Counted from the first letter of the stretch, positions 1 to 8,187 are shown. The stretch: DNA of 64,000 nucleotides from a bacterium (GCA_023139105.1 JAGLOF010000074.1:1-64000); one strand, 5' to 3'. Notes: a model not told the origin generated them from the letters alone. A program made the numbers and translations.

Positions 1-150
1 TCTTTTAATAAAAGATTGTGCCTTGGTAGGGCCTCTCTATGCTTCATTTTAAAAAAAATCATCCCACAATCAAGCCAATTTTGGCTGACTGCGGGGTTTA
101 CGGGTTAGCAGCATTATTTGTAATTATTCAGTCATAATGGAGGAAAAATC

Positions 151-975
151 ATGAGAATGTGGACCATTTTTTTATTTAACTTTTTAATAGCATATTCATC
201 TGTGCAAAGCCAACATTTTATAACTCCAGAAAGCATAGTATTTGATAAGTCAAAACAACGATTTTTGGTATCTAACAAAGAAGGAAATTACATTTCAGAA
301 ATTGATTCATTATGGAATATTACAAAATTTTCAGAAGACATTTGTAAGTTACCGAGAGGACTATTTATAAAGGATAGTAAACTATATAGTGCCTGCACAA
401 ATCAGGTTGTTGTTTATGATTTGAAAACAGACAGCCACATCAAAAACATTAAAATAAAAGGCGCTACATTTCTAAATGATATTACCTCCGATAATAATTA
501 TTTATATGTAAGCGATTCTGAACAAAACAAAATTTATAGGATTAATTTAAAAAATGATAAATATGAGATTTTTATCGAAACGCATGATGATTCACCAAAT
601 GGTCTATATTGGGAAAAAGAAACGGAGTTAATATATGTTGGTTTTAGATGGGGAAAAGATATAATTGCCACATATGATTCAACTGGTAAAAAAATATGGT
701 CAAGATTTGAAGAAGGTAATTACGTCGACGGAATAGCTAAAGACAAAACTGGCACCTTTTATATTGGTTGTTGGAGCAAAGGAGTGTACTCTTTAGGTCT
801 GGAATGCAAAGGCAAACCTAAATTGGTTTCTGGTGGGCATTTAGGTGCTGCAGATATTCATATTGTTCCTGAAACACAAATTTTGGCAATACCTAATTTT
901 CTAGATAATTCTGTTGATTTTATTAAGTTAAATTTTAATGAAAAAGCAATTGAGAAAATCAAAAATTTAAAATAA
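151..975 (+). CDS. Secreted SMP-30/NHL-like beta-propeller protein
   Basis: A 274-residue protein with an N-terminal signal peptide (hydrophobic residues 5-16, likely cut after 'SVQSQ'). The rest is built of short repeats of the type 'LYVSDSEQNKIYRINL', 'FYIGCWSKGVYSL' and 'GLYWEKETELIYVGF', typical of six-bladed SMP-30/gluconolactonase/NHL propellers that fold in the periplasm or outside the cell. No enzymatic metal-site set is obvious, so a lactonase activity is not claimed. The start is supported by the Shine-Dalgarno sequence GGAGG about 8 bases upstream. The gene is clearly more AT-rich than the window beyond 6 kb. It stands alone between hairpin-rich spacers. The fold is fairly sure; the function is unknown. 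Confidence 0.7.
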   Translation: MRMWTIFLFNFLIAYSSVQSQHFITPESIVFDKSKQRFLVSNKEGNYISEIDSLWNITKFSEDICKLPRGLFIKDSKLYSACTNQVVVYDLKTDSHIKNIKIKGATFLNDITSDNNYLYVSDSEQNKIYRINLKNDKYEIFIETHDDSPNGLYWEKETELIYVGFRWGKDIIATYDSTGKKIWSRFEEGNYVDGIAKDKTGTFYIGCWSKGVYSLGLECKGKPKLVSGGHLGAADIHIVPETQILAIPNFLDNSVDFIKLNFNEKAIEKIKNLK

Positions 976-1470
976 GATTTTTTCTTTCTATATTAAGTAG
1001 CGTAATTAAAAAAATCTGCTAACAAAATGCTGAACGTGGACTGAACCGCGGCTCTTTAATTCTACTTTGGGGTGTTTAGTGGAATCCCATAAAACAGAAA
1101 TGTTGCTCTAGGCGTCGGGTGTCCCGGCCAGTGTGACATAGAAAAATAAATACGTGTGGCACGTGCCCCCGGCTTAAAGCATACCGGGGCATGCTTTAGG
1201 CCGTGCTAAAACTATCAGCATAATAAGTTATAATAAAATCATGATCGATCATTCAAAAAAACAATAAGAAAGAAAAGAAAAATAAACTTTCAATTGATGA
1301 GTTTGCACGGCCTAAAGGCACGTGCCACACGAGTGATTGTTAATTATCATGGTCACCCGTCGGATTTTGATCAACAATTGACGCAGCTTCGGGACGGTGT
1401 CTTGTTGCAACACCAATTATGCGGGTTAACGCGTATAAAACAAGTTAGCCAGCAACTCGATTTTTCATTT
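976..1470. other. Hairpin-rich spacer without a convincing gene
   Basis: This spacer of about 495 bases contains a large inverted repeat (1153-1331, listed separately). An open frame starting at a TTG (1294) runs through the right arm into the next gene, but it encodes no signal-like or family-like sequence before residue 60 and is treated as non-coding. The stretch at 1017-1050 (CTAACAAAATGCTG and following) resembles the left end of an integron attC site, but no matching right end could be fixed. Confidence 0.4.
1153..1331. repeat. Perfect 27-bp inverted repeat, left arm split by a small hairpin
   Basis: The right arm is 1305-1331. Its reverse complement is found exactly in two blocks, 1153-1167 (CGTGTGGCACGTGCC) and 1195-1206 (TTTAGGCCGTGC). 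The 27 bases between them (1168-1194) hold a local palindrome (CCCGG...CCGGGG), and GGCTTAAAGCAT there can pair with ATGCTTTAGGCC next to it. The DNA can therefore fold in two competing ways. It may be a REP/MITE-like element or a recombination site; no coding function is apparent. Confidence 0.75.
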
Positions 1471-2166
1471 ATGGCCAAGCTATTCTACACCTTTTTATTG
1501 TGCATGTTTTTTGTGCGGTGCTCTGTTTGTTTACCAGTAGTGGGTTATGTCATTGAGCATGCTACTAGAGACTCTCAGGCACATCCACGAATGGAAAAGT
1601 TAGCCAATCTTAATTGTGGTCAAAGAGTAAAAATTACAGATTTATCTCGAAAAACTTTTGAAGGATTTTATCGTGGAATACGATTGTATTCAGTTAAAAC
1701 TTATCACTCTATGTATGAAGAATACCTTCAATCTGCCGGATCAATAAATCTACCGGATTTGGATAGTACAGTTGAAATTGCAATGTTACAAAATTATAGT
1801 TTGAAGCTGATATTGTGTGGTTTTGATTTTGAGGTTGTACTAGTTAAACCAGAGCAAAATAGTGAAATGATTCAATTAAAAGTTGAGGAGATTTTCTCAA
1901 TTTCCAGCATGGCGAAGGGTGAGGTTAATCTTGATCAATTGGATGTTGCATTGAAGCAGCTGAAAGTGCCAACATACTCATACGTGGAAATTACTGACTT
2001 CAATAGAATTAAAAAAATATCTTTGTACAATATCGATAAGATTGAGATGAGCAGAAGTGCTAAATATATTGGAATATTAATGGGGACTGGCCTCATTATA
2101 GATTTTATAATTGGGATGACAATAGGACGTGGACTAAGTGATGCTTTTGAAAGTATGGGGCATTGA
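1471..2166 (+). CDS. Hypothetical exported or membrane-anchored protein
   Basis: From the ATG at 1471 the product is 231 residues. It opens with a hydrophobic signal-like stretch ('LFYTFLLCMFFV') and ends with a predicted membrane segment ('YIGILMGTGLIIDFIIGMTIG') followed by a short polar tail. Between them is a soluble part with a small SH3-like or ribosome-assembly-like look ('GQRVKITDLSRKTFEGFYRG'). I do not recognise the family. A longer frame begins at TTG 1294, but its first 59 residues come from an inverted repeat and carry no signal peptide, so the internal ATG is preferred even though it has no strong Shine-Dalgarno sequence. AT-rich like its neighbours. Confidence 0.5.
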   Translation: MAKLFYTFLLCMFFVRCSVCLPVVGYVIEHATRDSQAHPRMEKLANLNCGQRVKITDLSRKTFEGFYRGIRLYSVKTYHSMYEEYLQSAGSINLPDLDSTVEIAMLQNYSLKLILCGFDFEVVLVKPEQNSEMIQLKVEEIFSISSMAKGEVNLDQLDVALKQLKVPTYSYVEITDFNRIKKISLYNIDKIEMSRSAKYIGILMGTGLIIDFIIGMTIGRGLSDAFESMGH

Positions 2167-2175
2167 CTTAAAATA

Positions 2176-2270
2176 AATGCGTTAACAATTTACTGCACAG
2201 GATGCAAACGCAGCCTTCGGTTCGTTGGGTTGTTTCCTGTTTGTAAGGATTGGTAAGTAGTTGGACGCAG
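2176..2270. other. Hairpin with weak attC-like layout
   Basis: After the preceding gene the sequence GCGTTAACAA is followed by TTACTGCACAGGA, which can pair with TCCTGTTTGTAA about 35 bases on. A GTTGGAC heptamer fitting GTTRRRY follows near 2263-2269. This order is that of an integron attC site, but the left core fits RYYYAAC poorly, so it is only a candidate. Confidence 0.2.
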
Positions 2271-2325
2271 AGCGTACCGACTAATCAATGAATAAGTGAA
2301 GTGAAAAAGTTATAGGATAATTAAT

Positions 2326-2931
2326 ATGAAAACAAAGAATAATTTTCAAGCTGAAGCTTTATCTGATATTCCAAAAACCGGAAGAATTGGTAGATTTGCA
2401 AAAATACTTGAAAAAGAAGTAAGTGAAGATACTCTAAAAAAAATAATGCAAGATTCAGACAAATACAATTCACTTAAACCTGATAAAAAAGCATTATGGT
2501 GGAAGAATTCAATTGAAAACATGGAAAGTGAACTCGGTAAGATTAAGTCTATTACAATAATGAATGCTTGCGGAGAAAAATGTTGCGGAAAAGGTCAACG
2601 AAAAACAGCAAGAAGGTTAATGAATGAATCCAAATCAGTAGAAGAGTTTCTCGACAAAATCAGTAAATATGGGGTAAAAGAGGGAGAACTTGAATATAGA
2701 TTGGTTGATGGCAATACGATTATTGGGAAGCATAATAAATGTTTTTGTGGTCAGGTTAAGCAATCAAAAGTAAAATTCAAAAATGATATTTATTGTCAAT
2801 GTTCTGTTGCATTTAACAGACAGTTTTTTCAAGCGGCATTTAACAAGCCAGTAGAAGTTGAGCTTAAGCAATCAATACTCAATGGTGCTGATTGTTGTGA
2901 ATTTGTAATCTCTATTCCCTCATGGGATTAA
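2326..2931 (+). CDS. Cysteine-rich hypothetical protein with V4R-like tail
   Basis: A 201-residue soluble protein with no signal peptide. It has clustered cysteines in its middle ('ACGEKCCGKG' near 80-90, 'HNKCFCGQV' near 136-144, 'YCQCSVAF' near 154-161) and ends in 'GADCCEFVISIP'. That tail, with a preceding amphipathic helix, resembles the C-terminus of V4R/heme-NO-binding and amino-thiazoline-hydrolase-like domains. DUF6144 is a possible home, but I cannot confirm this. The cysteines suggest metal or iron-sulfur binding in the cytoplasm. It sits alone between two exported proteins, which gives no help with function. Confidence 0.5.
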   Translation: MKTKNNFQAEALSDIPKTGRIGRFAKILEKEVSEDTLKKIMQDSDKYNSLKPDKKALWWKNSIENMESELGKIKSITIMNACGEKCCGKGQRKTARRLMNESKSVEEFLDKISKYGVKEGELEYRLVDGNTIIGKHNKCFCGQVKQSKVKFKNDIYCQCSVAFNRQFFQAAFNKPVEVELKQSILNGADCCEFVISIPSWD

Positions 2932-2982
2932 ATGAAAATGATTCAGAATACTCAATGAGATGGAAAGGGATAAAGGGGTTAT

Positions 2983-3795
2983 ATGCTAAATTCAATAAAA
3001 AATTTGTCAGTATTATGTTTGTTTTTACTGCTCTGTGTTCTTCAAAGCTGTAGTAAAATCTACATGAAGAAATATTCAGAACTTAATGTCAATGATATTT
3101 TGGAGCATGATAGTTTTCAGTGGAAGCACGTAATTGCTGGAAACACCATATTATACTATGAGGAAAACAGCTATGCCAGCAGGAATATCAAACAAATAAT
3201 TACACAGTCAAAATTAAACATGAATAATGCCTTAAGCATATTGCATATAACGCAGTATGATCATGAAATTCACTCCTTTTTTCTGGAATCGCGGCAAAAA
3301 ATGAAAGAAATTATTGGTTTTGAATCAAATGGTGCTGCATATGTAAAGAGTCATATCATGCTTGATGTTTTCGCCGAAAAGTTGAAGACAAATACTACAC
3401 ATGAACTAATGCATATAATTTCATATAATTTATGGGGTTGGACTGAGCCATGGCTCAATGAGGGTTTAGCGGTCTGTTCTGATGATTCTTGGCATGGATA
3501 TAAATTAGATGAATTAGTAAGTTACTTAATGAGTAAAGGTGTATTGATACCGATTGCCGATTTAAAGATAGATTTTTATAATAAAAATGATCTGATCACT
3601 TATCCTCAAGTTGGTAGTTTTACCAAATACTTAATAGAAAAGTATGGAATTGATAATTATAGAAAGGTATGGACTCATGGTATGGAGTCAATTCCCCAAG
3701 TATTACTACACCCATTGGATGAAATAGAGAAAGAATGGAAAGAGTTCTTAAAAGAGAAGCCAATCAAGCACATTGATTATAAGTATTTGAAATAG
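2983..3795 (+). CDS. Lipoprotein with gluzincin-type zinc peptidase domain
   Basis: A 270-residue protein with a lipoprotein signal (lipobox 'LQSC', Cys23). The catalytic signature is a HExxH motif, 'HELMH' at 140-144, followed by 'NEGLA' with Glu160 as the likely third zinc ligand; this spacing is that of Peptidase_MA-like gluzincins. It should be a membrane-anchored metallopeptidase facing the periplasm or the outside. The N-terminal 100 residues are family-unspecific. The start is supported by AAAGGGG 6-7 bases upstream. The substrate is unknown and the neighbours (unrelated exported proteins) do not suggest one. Confidence 0.72.
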   Translation: MLNSIKNLSVLCLFLLLCVLQSCSKIYMKKYSELNVNDILEHDSFQWKHVIAGNTILYYEENSYASRNIKQIITQSKLNMNNALSILHITQYDHEIHSFFLESRQKMKEIIGFESNGAAYVKSHIMLDVFAEKLKTNTTHELMHIISYNLWGWTEPWLNEGLAVCSDDSWHGYKLDELVSYLMSKGVLIPIADLKIDFYNKNDLITYPQVGSFTKYLIEKYGIDNYRKVWTHGMESIPQVLLHPLDEIEKEWKEFLKEKPIKHIDYKYLK

Positions 3796-3822
3796 TGGTT
3801 AATGAGGCTATCGAAAAAGGTC

Positions 3823-3864
3823 AGACCCAGGTTGTCGTTCTTTTTACGACATCACCGGGTGTCT
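3823..3864. other. Imperfect hairpin in intergenic spacer
   Basis: AGACCCAGGTTGTCGT at 3823-3838 can pair imperfectly with ACGACATCACCGGGTGTCT at 3846-3864 across a T-rich loop. It is not followed by a T tract, so it is not a classical terminator. The next bases (GTCTAAC) match the attC left-core consensus RYYYAAC. It may be a repeat remnant. Confidence 0.3.
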
Positions 3865-3915
3865 AACTTATGTAAAAACAAGAAGCATAATAAGAAATAA
3901 TCATATGAGGATTAT

Positions 3916-5058
3916 ATGACTGGACAACCTTACTACAGAATTAAAACAGCGATAATTATCACCGGTATGTTGATATCTCATTGTGCTATATTTGCTCAAT
4001 CCAATGCGGTGGCAGTTAGAAATGGCCGGCCCAAATGGAAAGGCGATCCAATGGTTGGCCTGAACTTTCAAGATCATCTGGGCCTGATTGAATCTGATGA
4101 TGAAAGTTATCTGTTTTATAAGCCGGAGGACATTGCTTCAGATTCCCATGGTAATCTATATGTACTGGACAGCGGAAATGGGCAAGTAAAAAAGTTTGAT
4201 TGCATAGGCAGGTTTATATTGAGTTTTGGCCGTAGCGGTCAGGGGCCCGGGGAGCTTTCTCAAGCGCAGTGTATAGAGATCTCTGATGATGACAGGATTT
4301 ATGTGGGTGACAACGGGAATCAGCGCATTCAAATTTTTTCTGCGGCAGGAGAATATATCAATGTGATCAATCTTAATACAATAAGTATAGAATTTGGTTT
4401 GTTGAAGGATAATAGAATTGTTCTGCGTGAACCCGGGCTGAGTATCGGGAGTGGATTGAAAAAGGGCAATGTGCCTCTTTTTCGTCTTCTGACACCTGAT
4501 GGAAAGCTTATCAGAAAATTTGGGCAGGGGTGCTACTTTTCAGAACCTCCCTATTCAACTGGTGGGAATCGCTGTCTGACAACAACAGATAAAGAGGGAA
4601 ATGCTTATGTTGTTTTTCTTTTTCAGAACAAAATATTGAAATTTGACAAGCAGCAGGAGTTGGTTTTTACAGCATCACGCCCTTTGCCAAAGGAAAAGGT
4701 GACAGATAAATCTCCGGATATGTATACACTGATCTCGACAGGTATAGATGTAGATGAGACAGGGAGGATATGGGTCGCAACAATGGCACGCGACTGGAAT
4801 TATACTGATGGTGTGGTGACACCGAAAACAATTCGATATGATAAGAAAACAGGAAGATCGATTCTTCCAACCAAATCAACCAGTTATGAAACAGATCTCT
4901 ATGTACTTGAACTGTTCAGCTCTGATGGAGAATTACTTTACAGATATCCCCTGGATCATTCTGTAGATGGCGTGAAGATTATTGAAGACAGAATTTATCT
5001 TGTTGATACAAAACGATCCATGCGTTTCTATATTTATCAGATAGATGAAAGTTTGTAA
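3916..5058 (+). CDS. Secreted 6-bladed beta-propeller (NHL-type) protein
   Basis: A 380-residue protein with a signal peptide (hydrophobic 11-28, 'IFAQ' cleavage region). NHL-type blades are visible, for example 'PEDIASDSHGNLYVLDSG' near 71-88 and 'IEISDDDRIYVGDNGNQRI' near 123-141, each followed by a 'KFD..G....FG' or 'IFS..GEYI' strand. This matches the 6-bladed beta-propeller family (DUF4934-like) common in Bacteroidota, often surface or periplasmic and of unknown ligand. It is the second propeller in the first 5 kb, but the two are not close copies. The start at 3916 has GAGGA upstream. Confidence 0.75.
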   Translation: MTGQPYYRIKTAIIITGMLISHCAIFAQSNAVAVRNGRPKWKGDPMVGLNFQDHLGLIESDDESYLFYKPEDIASDSHGNLYVLDSGNGQVKKFDCIGRFILSFGRSGQGPGELSQAQCIEISDDDRIYVGDNGNQRIQIFSAAGEYINVINLNTISIEFGLLKDNRIVLREPGLSIGSGLKKGNVPLFRLLTPDGKLIRKFGQGCYFSEPPYSTGGNRCLTTTDKEGNAYVVFLFQNKILKFDKQQELVFTASRPLPKEKVTDKSPDMYTLISTGIDVDETGRIWVATMARDWNYTDGVVTPKTIRYDKKTGRSILPTKSTSYETDLYVLELFSSDGELLYRYPLDHSVDGVKIIEDRIYLVDTKRSMRFYIYQIDESL

Positions 5059-5160
5059 GATGGTCCGCAGACCAATCTTATAGATTGAGTGCGGTGTTCG
5101 GCAATAATTGTTGGTACTCCGCAAAAATAATTGTTAGTTGTTCAAAACAAGGAGTTTCAA

Positions 5161-5601
5161 ATGAAAAAATTTATTCAATTACTTGCCTTGGTCATTTTTA
5201 TTTCGGTAATCATCGGATGTGCAACGACATATAAAATTGGTACCGAGTTCCCTGTTGCCAATATCAAATTAATACAAATTGAACAGACTACATATCAAGA
5301 AATTATTGAACTTTTCGGTGAACCATGGAGAAAAGGTGCAATAAATGGAAATATCGTTCTCACATATACTAAAGAAGAATATGTATTTGAGGACACTGAT
5401 GAAGTTAAGAGGATTGGTAATACTCTGGTAATCGAATTTGATAAGCACAGAATAGTTAAAAATTATTATTTGAACGTCCCCGGTAAAGAAACTATAATGT
5501 TTGGTTATTTGATGCACAAGAGAAATAAAGAGAAAGAACAGGAAAGGCAAATGGCCCAACAGAATATGTTTATGAATAACGGTGTTGCAGCTGGATTCTG
5601 A
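5161..5601 (+). CDS. Small lipoprotein with BamE/SmpA-like fold
   Basis: A 146-residue lipoprotein (lipobox 'IIGC', Cys20). After the anchor comes 'KLIQIEQTTYQEIIELFGEPW', the pattern of BamE/SmpA/OmlA domains (a 'G.T..EV...LG.P' helix turn), then beta strands ending in 'LVIEFDKHRIVKNY', and a charged helix rich in K, E, Q and M. BamE members sit in the outer membrane and assist beta-barrel assembly, but many small lipoproteins share this fold, so that role is not assured. The start at 5161 is chosen over an in-frame TTG at 5131 because AAGGAG lies 6 bases upstream and the signal peptide begins there. Confidence 0.6.
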   Translation: MKKFIQLLALVIFISVIIGCATTYKIGTEFPVANIKLIQIEQTTYQEIIELFGEPWRKGAINGNIVLTYTKEEYVFEDTDEVKRIGNTLVIEFDKHRIVKNYYLNVPGKETIMFGYLMHKRNKEKEQERQMAQQNMFMNNGVAAGF

Positions 5602-5641
5602 ACTAGTTAATCAGCGTTTGTAATTTTCACGGCGGGTGGCC

Positions 5642-5666
5642 GTGATAATTACATATCACGTTTTTT
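5642..5666 (+). terminator. Intrinsic terminator after BamE-like gene
   Basis: GTGATA / TATCAC stem (5642-5659) with a 6-base loop, followed by six T residues after one G. It lies 40 bases after the stop codon of the upstream gene. Confidence 0.65.
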
Positions 5667-5803
5667 CGTATGGCATATACTACACCAGTGGTTGTTAATG
5701 TAATAGTCGCTCGTCGCTAAACTGGGCAAAGTATGATTGACGTCTGGTTTGTGCAGCATATTGATTCAAAATTCGATAAAGTGATTAAGAAAAGCGACAA
5801 CAT

Positions 5804-5842
5804 AAAAAGTCCCCGACGCTAAATTGCCCAGGGGCTTTTTTT
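5804..5842 (-). terminator. Intrinsic terminator of the TPR kinase gene
   Basis: AAAAAGTCCCC (5804-5814) pairs with GGGGCTTTTT (5831-5840). Read on the minus strand it is a GC stem flanked by A and T tracts, about 40 bases beyond the kinase stop codon. It may work in both directions. Confidence 0.65.
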
Positions 5843-5884
5843 GTTGATTTTTTTGGATATGGATTCATATCAGCTTGATGATGG

Positions 5885-7489
5885 TTATATTTGAGTATTA
5901 ACCGAATAAGAGGGCAGTGTAAACTCCACAACAGTACCTTGGCCCATTTGCCCACTGCTTTCGATTTTAATGCTTCCCTTATGCTTTTCAATAAATTCTT
6001 TGCATAGTATTAATCCCAGGCCTGTCCCTTTTTCATTTCCAGTTCCGGCAGTGGTGATATGCTGGTCCAGATGGAATAGTTTATCCATCTTTTTCGGTGA
6101 AATGCCAACCCCGGTATCTCTGATTGTAACCGTAGTTAATTTATTCTTACTCTTGGCCATAATTTCCACTTGGCCACCTATTTGTGTGAATTTAATGGCA
6201 TTGCTGATTAAGTTTTGAATAACCGATTGAATCATATTGATATCAGCACAGACCGGCAGTTTTTCATTTGCCTGGCAGGAGAGGGTTATCTTTTTCTTTT
6301 GAGCCATGGGCTGCAATAGTTTTACGTTTTGCACTATCATGGCTTGAAGGGCTATATAGGTTGGATTGAAGTCTATGCGGCCCATCTGTGTCATTGACCA
6401 GGTCAGTAGATTTTTAAGGAGTTCGTAAAAGTTTTTTGTGCTGTCACCCATCTCTATTGCTATTGTGCGGATTTCGTCCTTTGTTAAATCATCGATACTT
6501 TCAGCGAGTAGACGAGTGCCTGATAATTGCGTTTGAATGGTGTTATCTCTCTTTAATAACTCAATTTCACGCTGCTTGCTCTCCAGTTTATACCGGGTTT
6601 CAATGTCGGCAATCGCCCTGGCACTCTTATCAGAATAGATATCGTCTTTCAGTTTTTGATATTTTTCAAAATACAACTGTACCTTGGTCCAATGGCGTTG
6701 AGCAACGGCAAGCCGGTGCATGCCTTCATAATTATAGAGCAGTCGGTCTTTCATGTTCAGTGACTGGGCCAATGCCCTGGCTCGACCGAGAAAGGTTTCA
6801 GCCTGTTGATAGTTGTTCAAAATAATGTAAAGCATGCCTAAATGGTTGGCTGTTTCAACAATGCCAATGTTATTGTAGGCTCTGGCCATGCCCTTTTTAT
6901 TGTCAATGCTTTTATGCAGAGACAGGGCTCTCCGGAAATAGTCAATGGCTTGCTGGTGATTGCCTAAACGGTCAGCGCATATACCAGCCCATATATGAAT
7001 TGTTGCAGCTTCACTGGCATTCGGATTTTCATCCAGCAGATCAATGCATTGACTGTATAGTGCTAAGGCCTGTTCATAGTCTCCTTTTCTTTTGTACAGG
7101 TTACCAAGCATGCTTTTTACTTTAATGATGCTGACTGGCTTATTTCTATCTTGAAAAAACTTAAGCGATTTAAACATAAATGCTTCAGCTGAGTTGTAAT
7201 CCTTATTACTCCAATAGCATACACCTATATAATAGTTCGACCAGGCTTCTCTCTCTTGATCACCAAGTTTTTGTGCCAGGTTAAGTGCCTGCATTGCATA
7301 TGCCAGGGATGTGTCTTTGTGGCTTCTTATGGTTTTATAGGCAAGTTCATTCAGGACATCCACTCTGTGGCGTCCTTTTATTACTGGCAGCAGGGCCTTC
7401 AGGCTGTCTACTGCGGTTTGTGCGGGCAGCAGGCTGGATATAAGCATGATGATGGCTAAAGATGTTGTTCTGATTCTAATCATAGACAT
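5885..7489 (-). CDS. TPR histidine kinase-like protein lacking the H-box
   Basis: Signal-like N-terminus ('SLAIIMLISSLLPAQ'), then tetratricopeptide repeats ('AWSNYYIGVCYWSNKDYNSAE', 'GNLYKRKGDYEQALALYSQC', 'AGICADRLGNHQQAIDYFRR'), a coiled coil ('ETRYKLESKQREIELLK') and a HATPase domain with N-box 'NLISNAIKF', G1 'DTGVGI' and G2 'GTGLGL'. Relatives of this Bacteroidota-type architecture have a membrane helix and an H-box ('HDLRSP'-like) between the coil and 'LLKNLLTWSMTQMG'. Here only about 35 residues separate them and no phospho-acceptor His motif exists. A second short-cut is seen in the TPR array ('NNIGIV' directly joined to 'ETANHLGM'). The frame stays open throughout. The start is taken at ATG 7489; an upstream TTG (7552) adds residues without a signal. 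It may be a signalling-dead ATPase or decaying gene. Confidence 0.75.
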   Translation of the reverse strand: MSMIRIRTTSLAIIMLISSLLPAQTAVDSLKALLPVIKGRHRVDVLNELAYKTIRSHKDTSLAYAMQALNLAQKLGDQEREAWSNYYIGVCYWSNKDYNSAEAFMFKSLKFFQDRNKPVSIIKVKSMLGNLYKRKGDYEQALALYSQCIDLLDENPNASEAATIHIWAGICADRLGNHQQAIDYFRRALSLHKSIDNKKGMARAYNNIGIVETANHLGMLYIILNNYQQAETFLGRARALAQSLNMKDRLLYNYEGMHRLAVAQRHWTKVQLYFEKYQKLKDDIYSDKSARAIADIETRYKLESKQREIELLKRDNTIQTQLSGTRLLAESIDDLTKDEIRTIAIEMGDSTKNFYELLKNLLTWSMTQMGRIDFNPTYIALQAMIVQNVKLLQPMAQKKKITLSCQANEKLPVCADINMIQSVIQNLISNAIKFTQIGGQVEIMAKSKNKLTTVTIRDTGVGISPKKMDKLFHLDQHITTAGTGNEKGTGLGLILCKEFIEKHKGSIKIESSGQMGQGTVVEFTLPSYSVNTQI

Positions 7490-7659
7490 TCCGATGTGCA
7501 AGGGGAGAGGCAACGCACCATGGACGCATGGTTGATTTAATTTAATAAACAACTATGCTTAATGCTATGAATAAAATGAGTGGTTTTTTTAAAAAATAAG
7601 ATTTATAGTGTCAAATATCGGTTTTTTTACACATTTATGCCATTTTTTTAAGATTCGGC

Positions 7660-7688
7660 TTGCATCATATACAAACAACGTGTATATT
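7660..7688 (+). promoter_or_regulatory. Sigma-70-type promoter of cold-shock gene 1
   Basis: TTGCAT (7660-7665), 17-base spacer, TATATT (7683-7688). The same TTGCAT -35 with a 16-17-base spacer occurs upstream of the second cold-shock gene and the DHH gene. Confidence 0.6.
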
Positions 7689-7696
7689 CGGAATGT

Positions 7697-7722
7697 CAGG
7701 GTGGAACACCTGGGTTTTTTTT
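7697..7722 (+). promoter_or_regulatory. Hairpin plus T tract at the start of the csp leader
   Basis: CAGGGTG pairs with CACCTG (one bulge) around a GAA loop, then GG and eight T residues. It begins within a few bases of the predicted transcription start, so it would act as an attenuator. CspA-family proteins are known antiterminators that melt such hairpins, which would allow self-regulation; that link is inference. Confidence 0.4.
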
Positions 7723-7885
7723 ATTTTTGATACATGGTAGTACCCCGGTATTTTGGGGTGTCGGTTTACCGGCCAATATAACTTTATAGCAGTACTCTAT
7801 CTTGTTTCATTGTGTATTAAACCGGATCATCGGGTTCCACTATATGCCATCGCGGCAATTAATATTTGAGGAAAGGGACGAGTCC

Positions 7886-8089
7886 ATGGAACGCGGTACC
7901 GTCAAGTGGTTCAACAAAACCAAAGGTTTTGGTTTCATTCAACGTGAAGAAGGCGAAGATGTATTTGTACATTACAAAGCAATCGCCGGTGATGGATTCA
8001 AGGATCTATTAGAAGGAGAATCTGTCGAATTCGATGTTGAAGAAGGCCCCAAGGGTCTTCAAGCCGTGAATGTGCAACGAAATCAATAG
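7886..8089 (+). CDS. Cold-shock domain protein (CspA family), copy 1
   Basis: A 67-residue single cold-shock domain. It begins '[18 protein letters not shown]', with RNP-1 'KGFGFI' and RNP-2 'DVFVHY', and ends '[12 protein letters not shown]', so the length and both nucleic-acid-binding motifs are complete. It binds single-stranded RNA/DNA as an RNA chaperone or antiterminator in the cytoplasm. The ATG at 7886 is preceded by GAGGAAAGGG. An upstream in-frame extension (to 7802) lies in the leader and is not part of the family. It is followed by two intrinsic terminators and is therefore monocistronic. A second copy is at 20705. Confidence 0.95.
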   Translation: MERGTVKWFNKTKGFGFIQREEGEDVFVHYKAIAGDGFKDLLEGESVEFDVEEGPKGLQAVNVQRNQ

Positions 8090-8110
8090 ATAATAGTTCT
8101 TGTCTAATAA

Positions 8111-8140
8111 ACCGGTTTTCATTGAAGACCGGTTTTTTTT
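8111..8140 (+). terminator. Intrinsic terminator after csp 1
   Basis: ACCGGT..TTC / GAA..ACCGGT stem with an ATT loop followed by eight T residues, 20 bases past the stop codon. Confidence 0.75.
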
Positions 8141-8187
8141 ATGCGTATTCCGTAAAAAATTGATGTTTTAAGATCATTCTGCTTTAT

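Larger units (their letters stand above)
7490..7885 (+). other. Divergent promoter region and cold-shock leader
   Basis: The spacer between the minus-strand kinase and the plus-strand cold-shock gene holds a sigma-70-type promoter (7660-7688) and a leader of about 190 bases with two hairpins: 7697-7712 plus a T tract, and ACCCCGGTATTTTGGGGT near 7742-7759. No open frame of interest. Long leaders are a known feature of cspA-type genes. Confidence 0.5.

Noticed and set aside
1294-1470. N-terminal extension of the gene at 1471 from a TTG start
   Set aside because: The 59 added residues are translated from an inverted repeat, have no family look, and would hide the signal-like sequence that starts at 1471.
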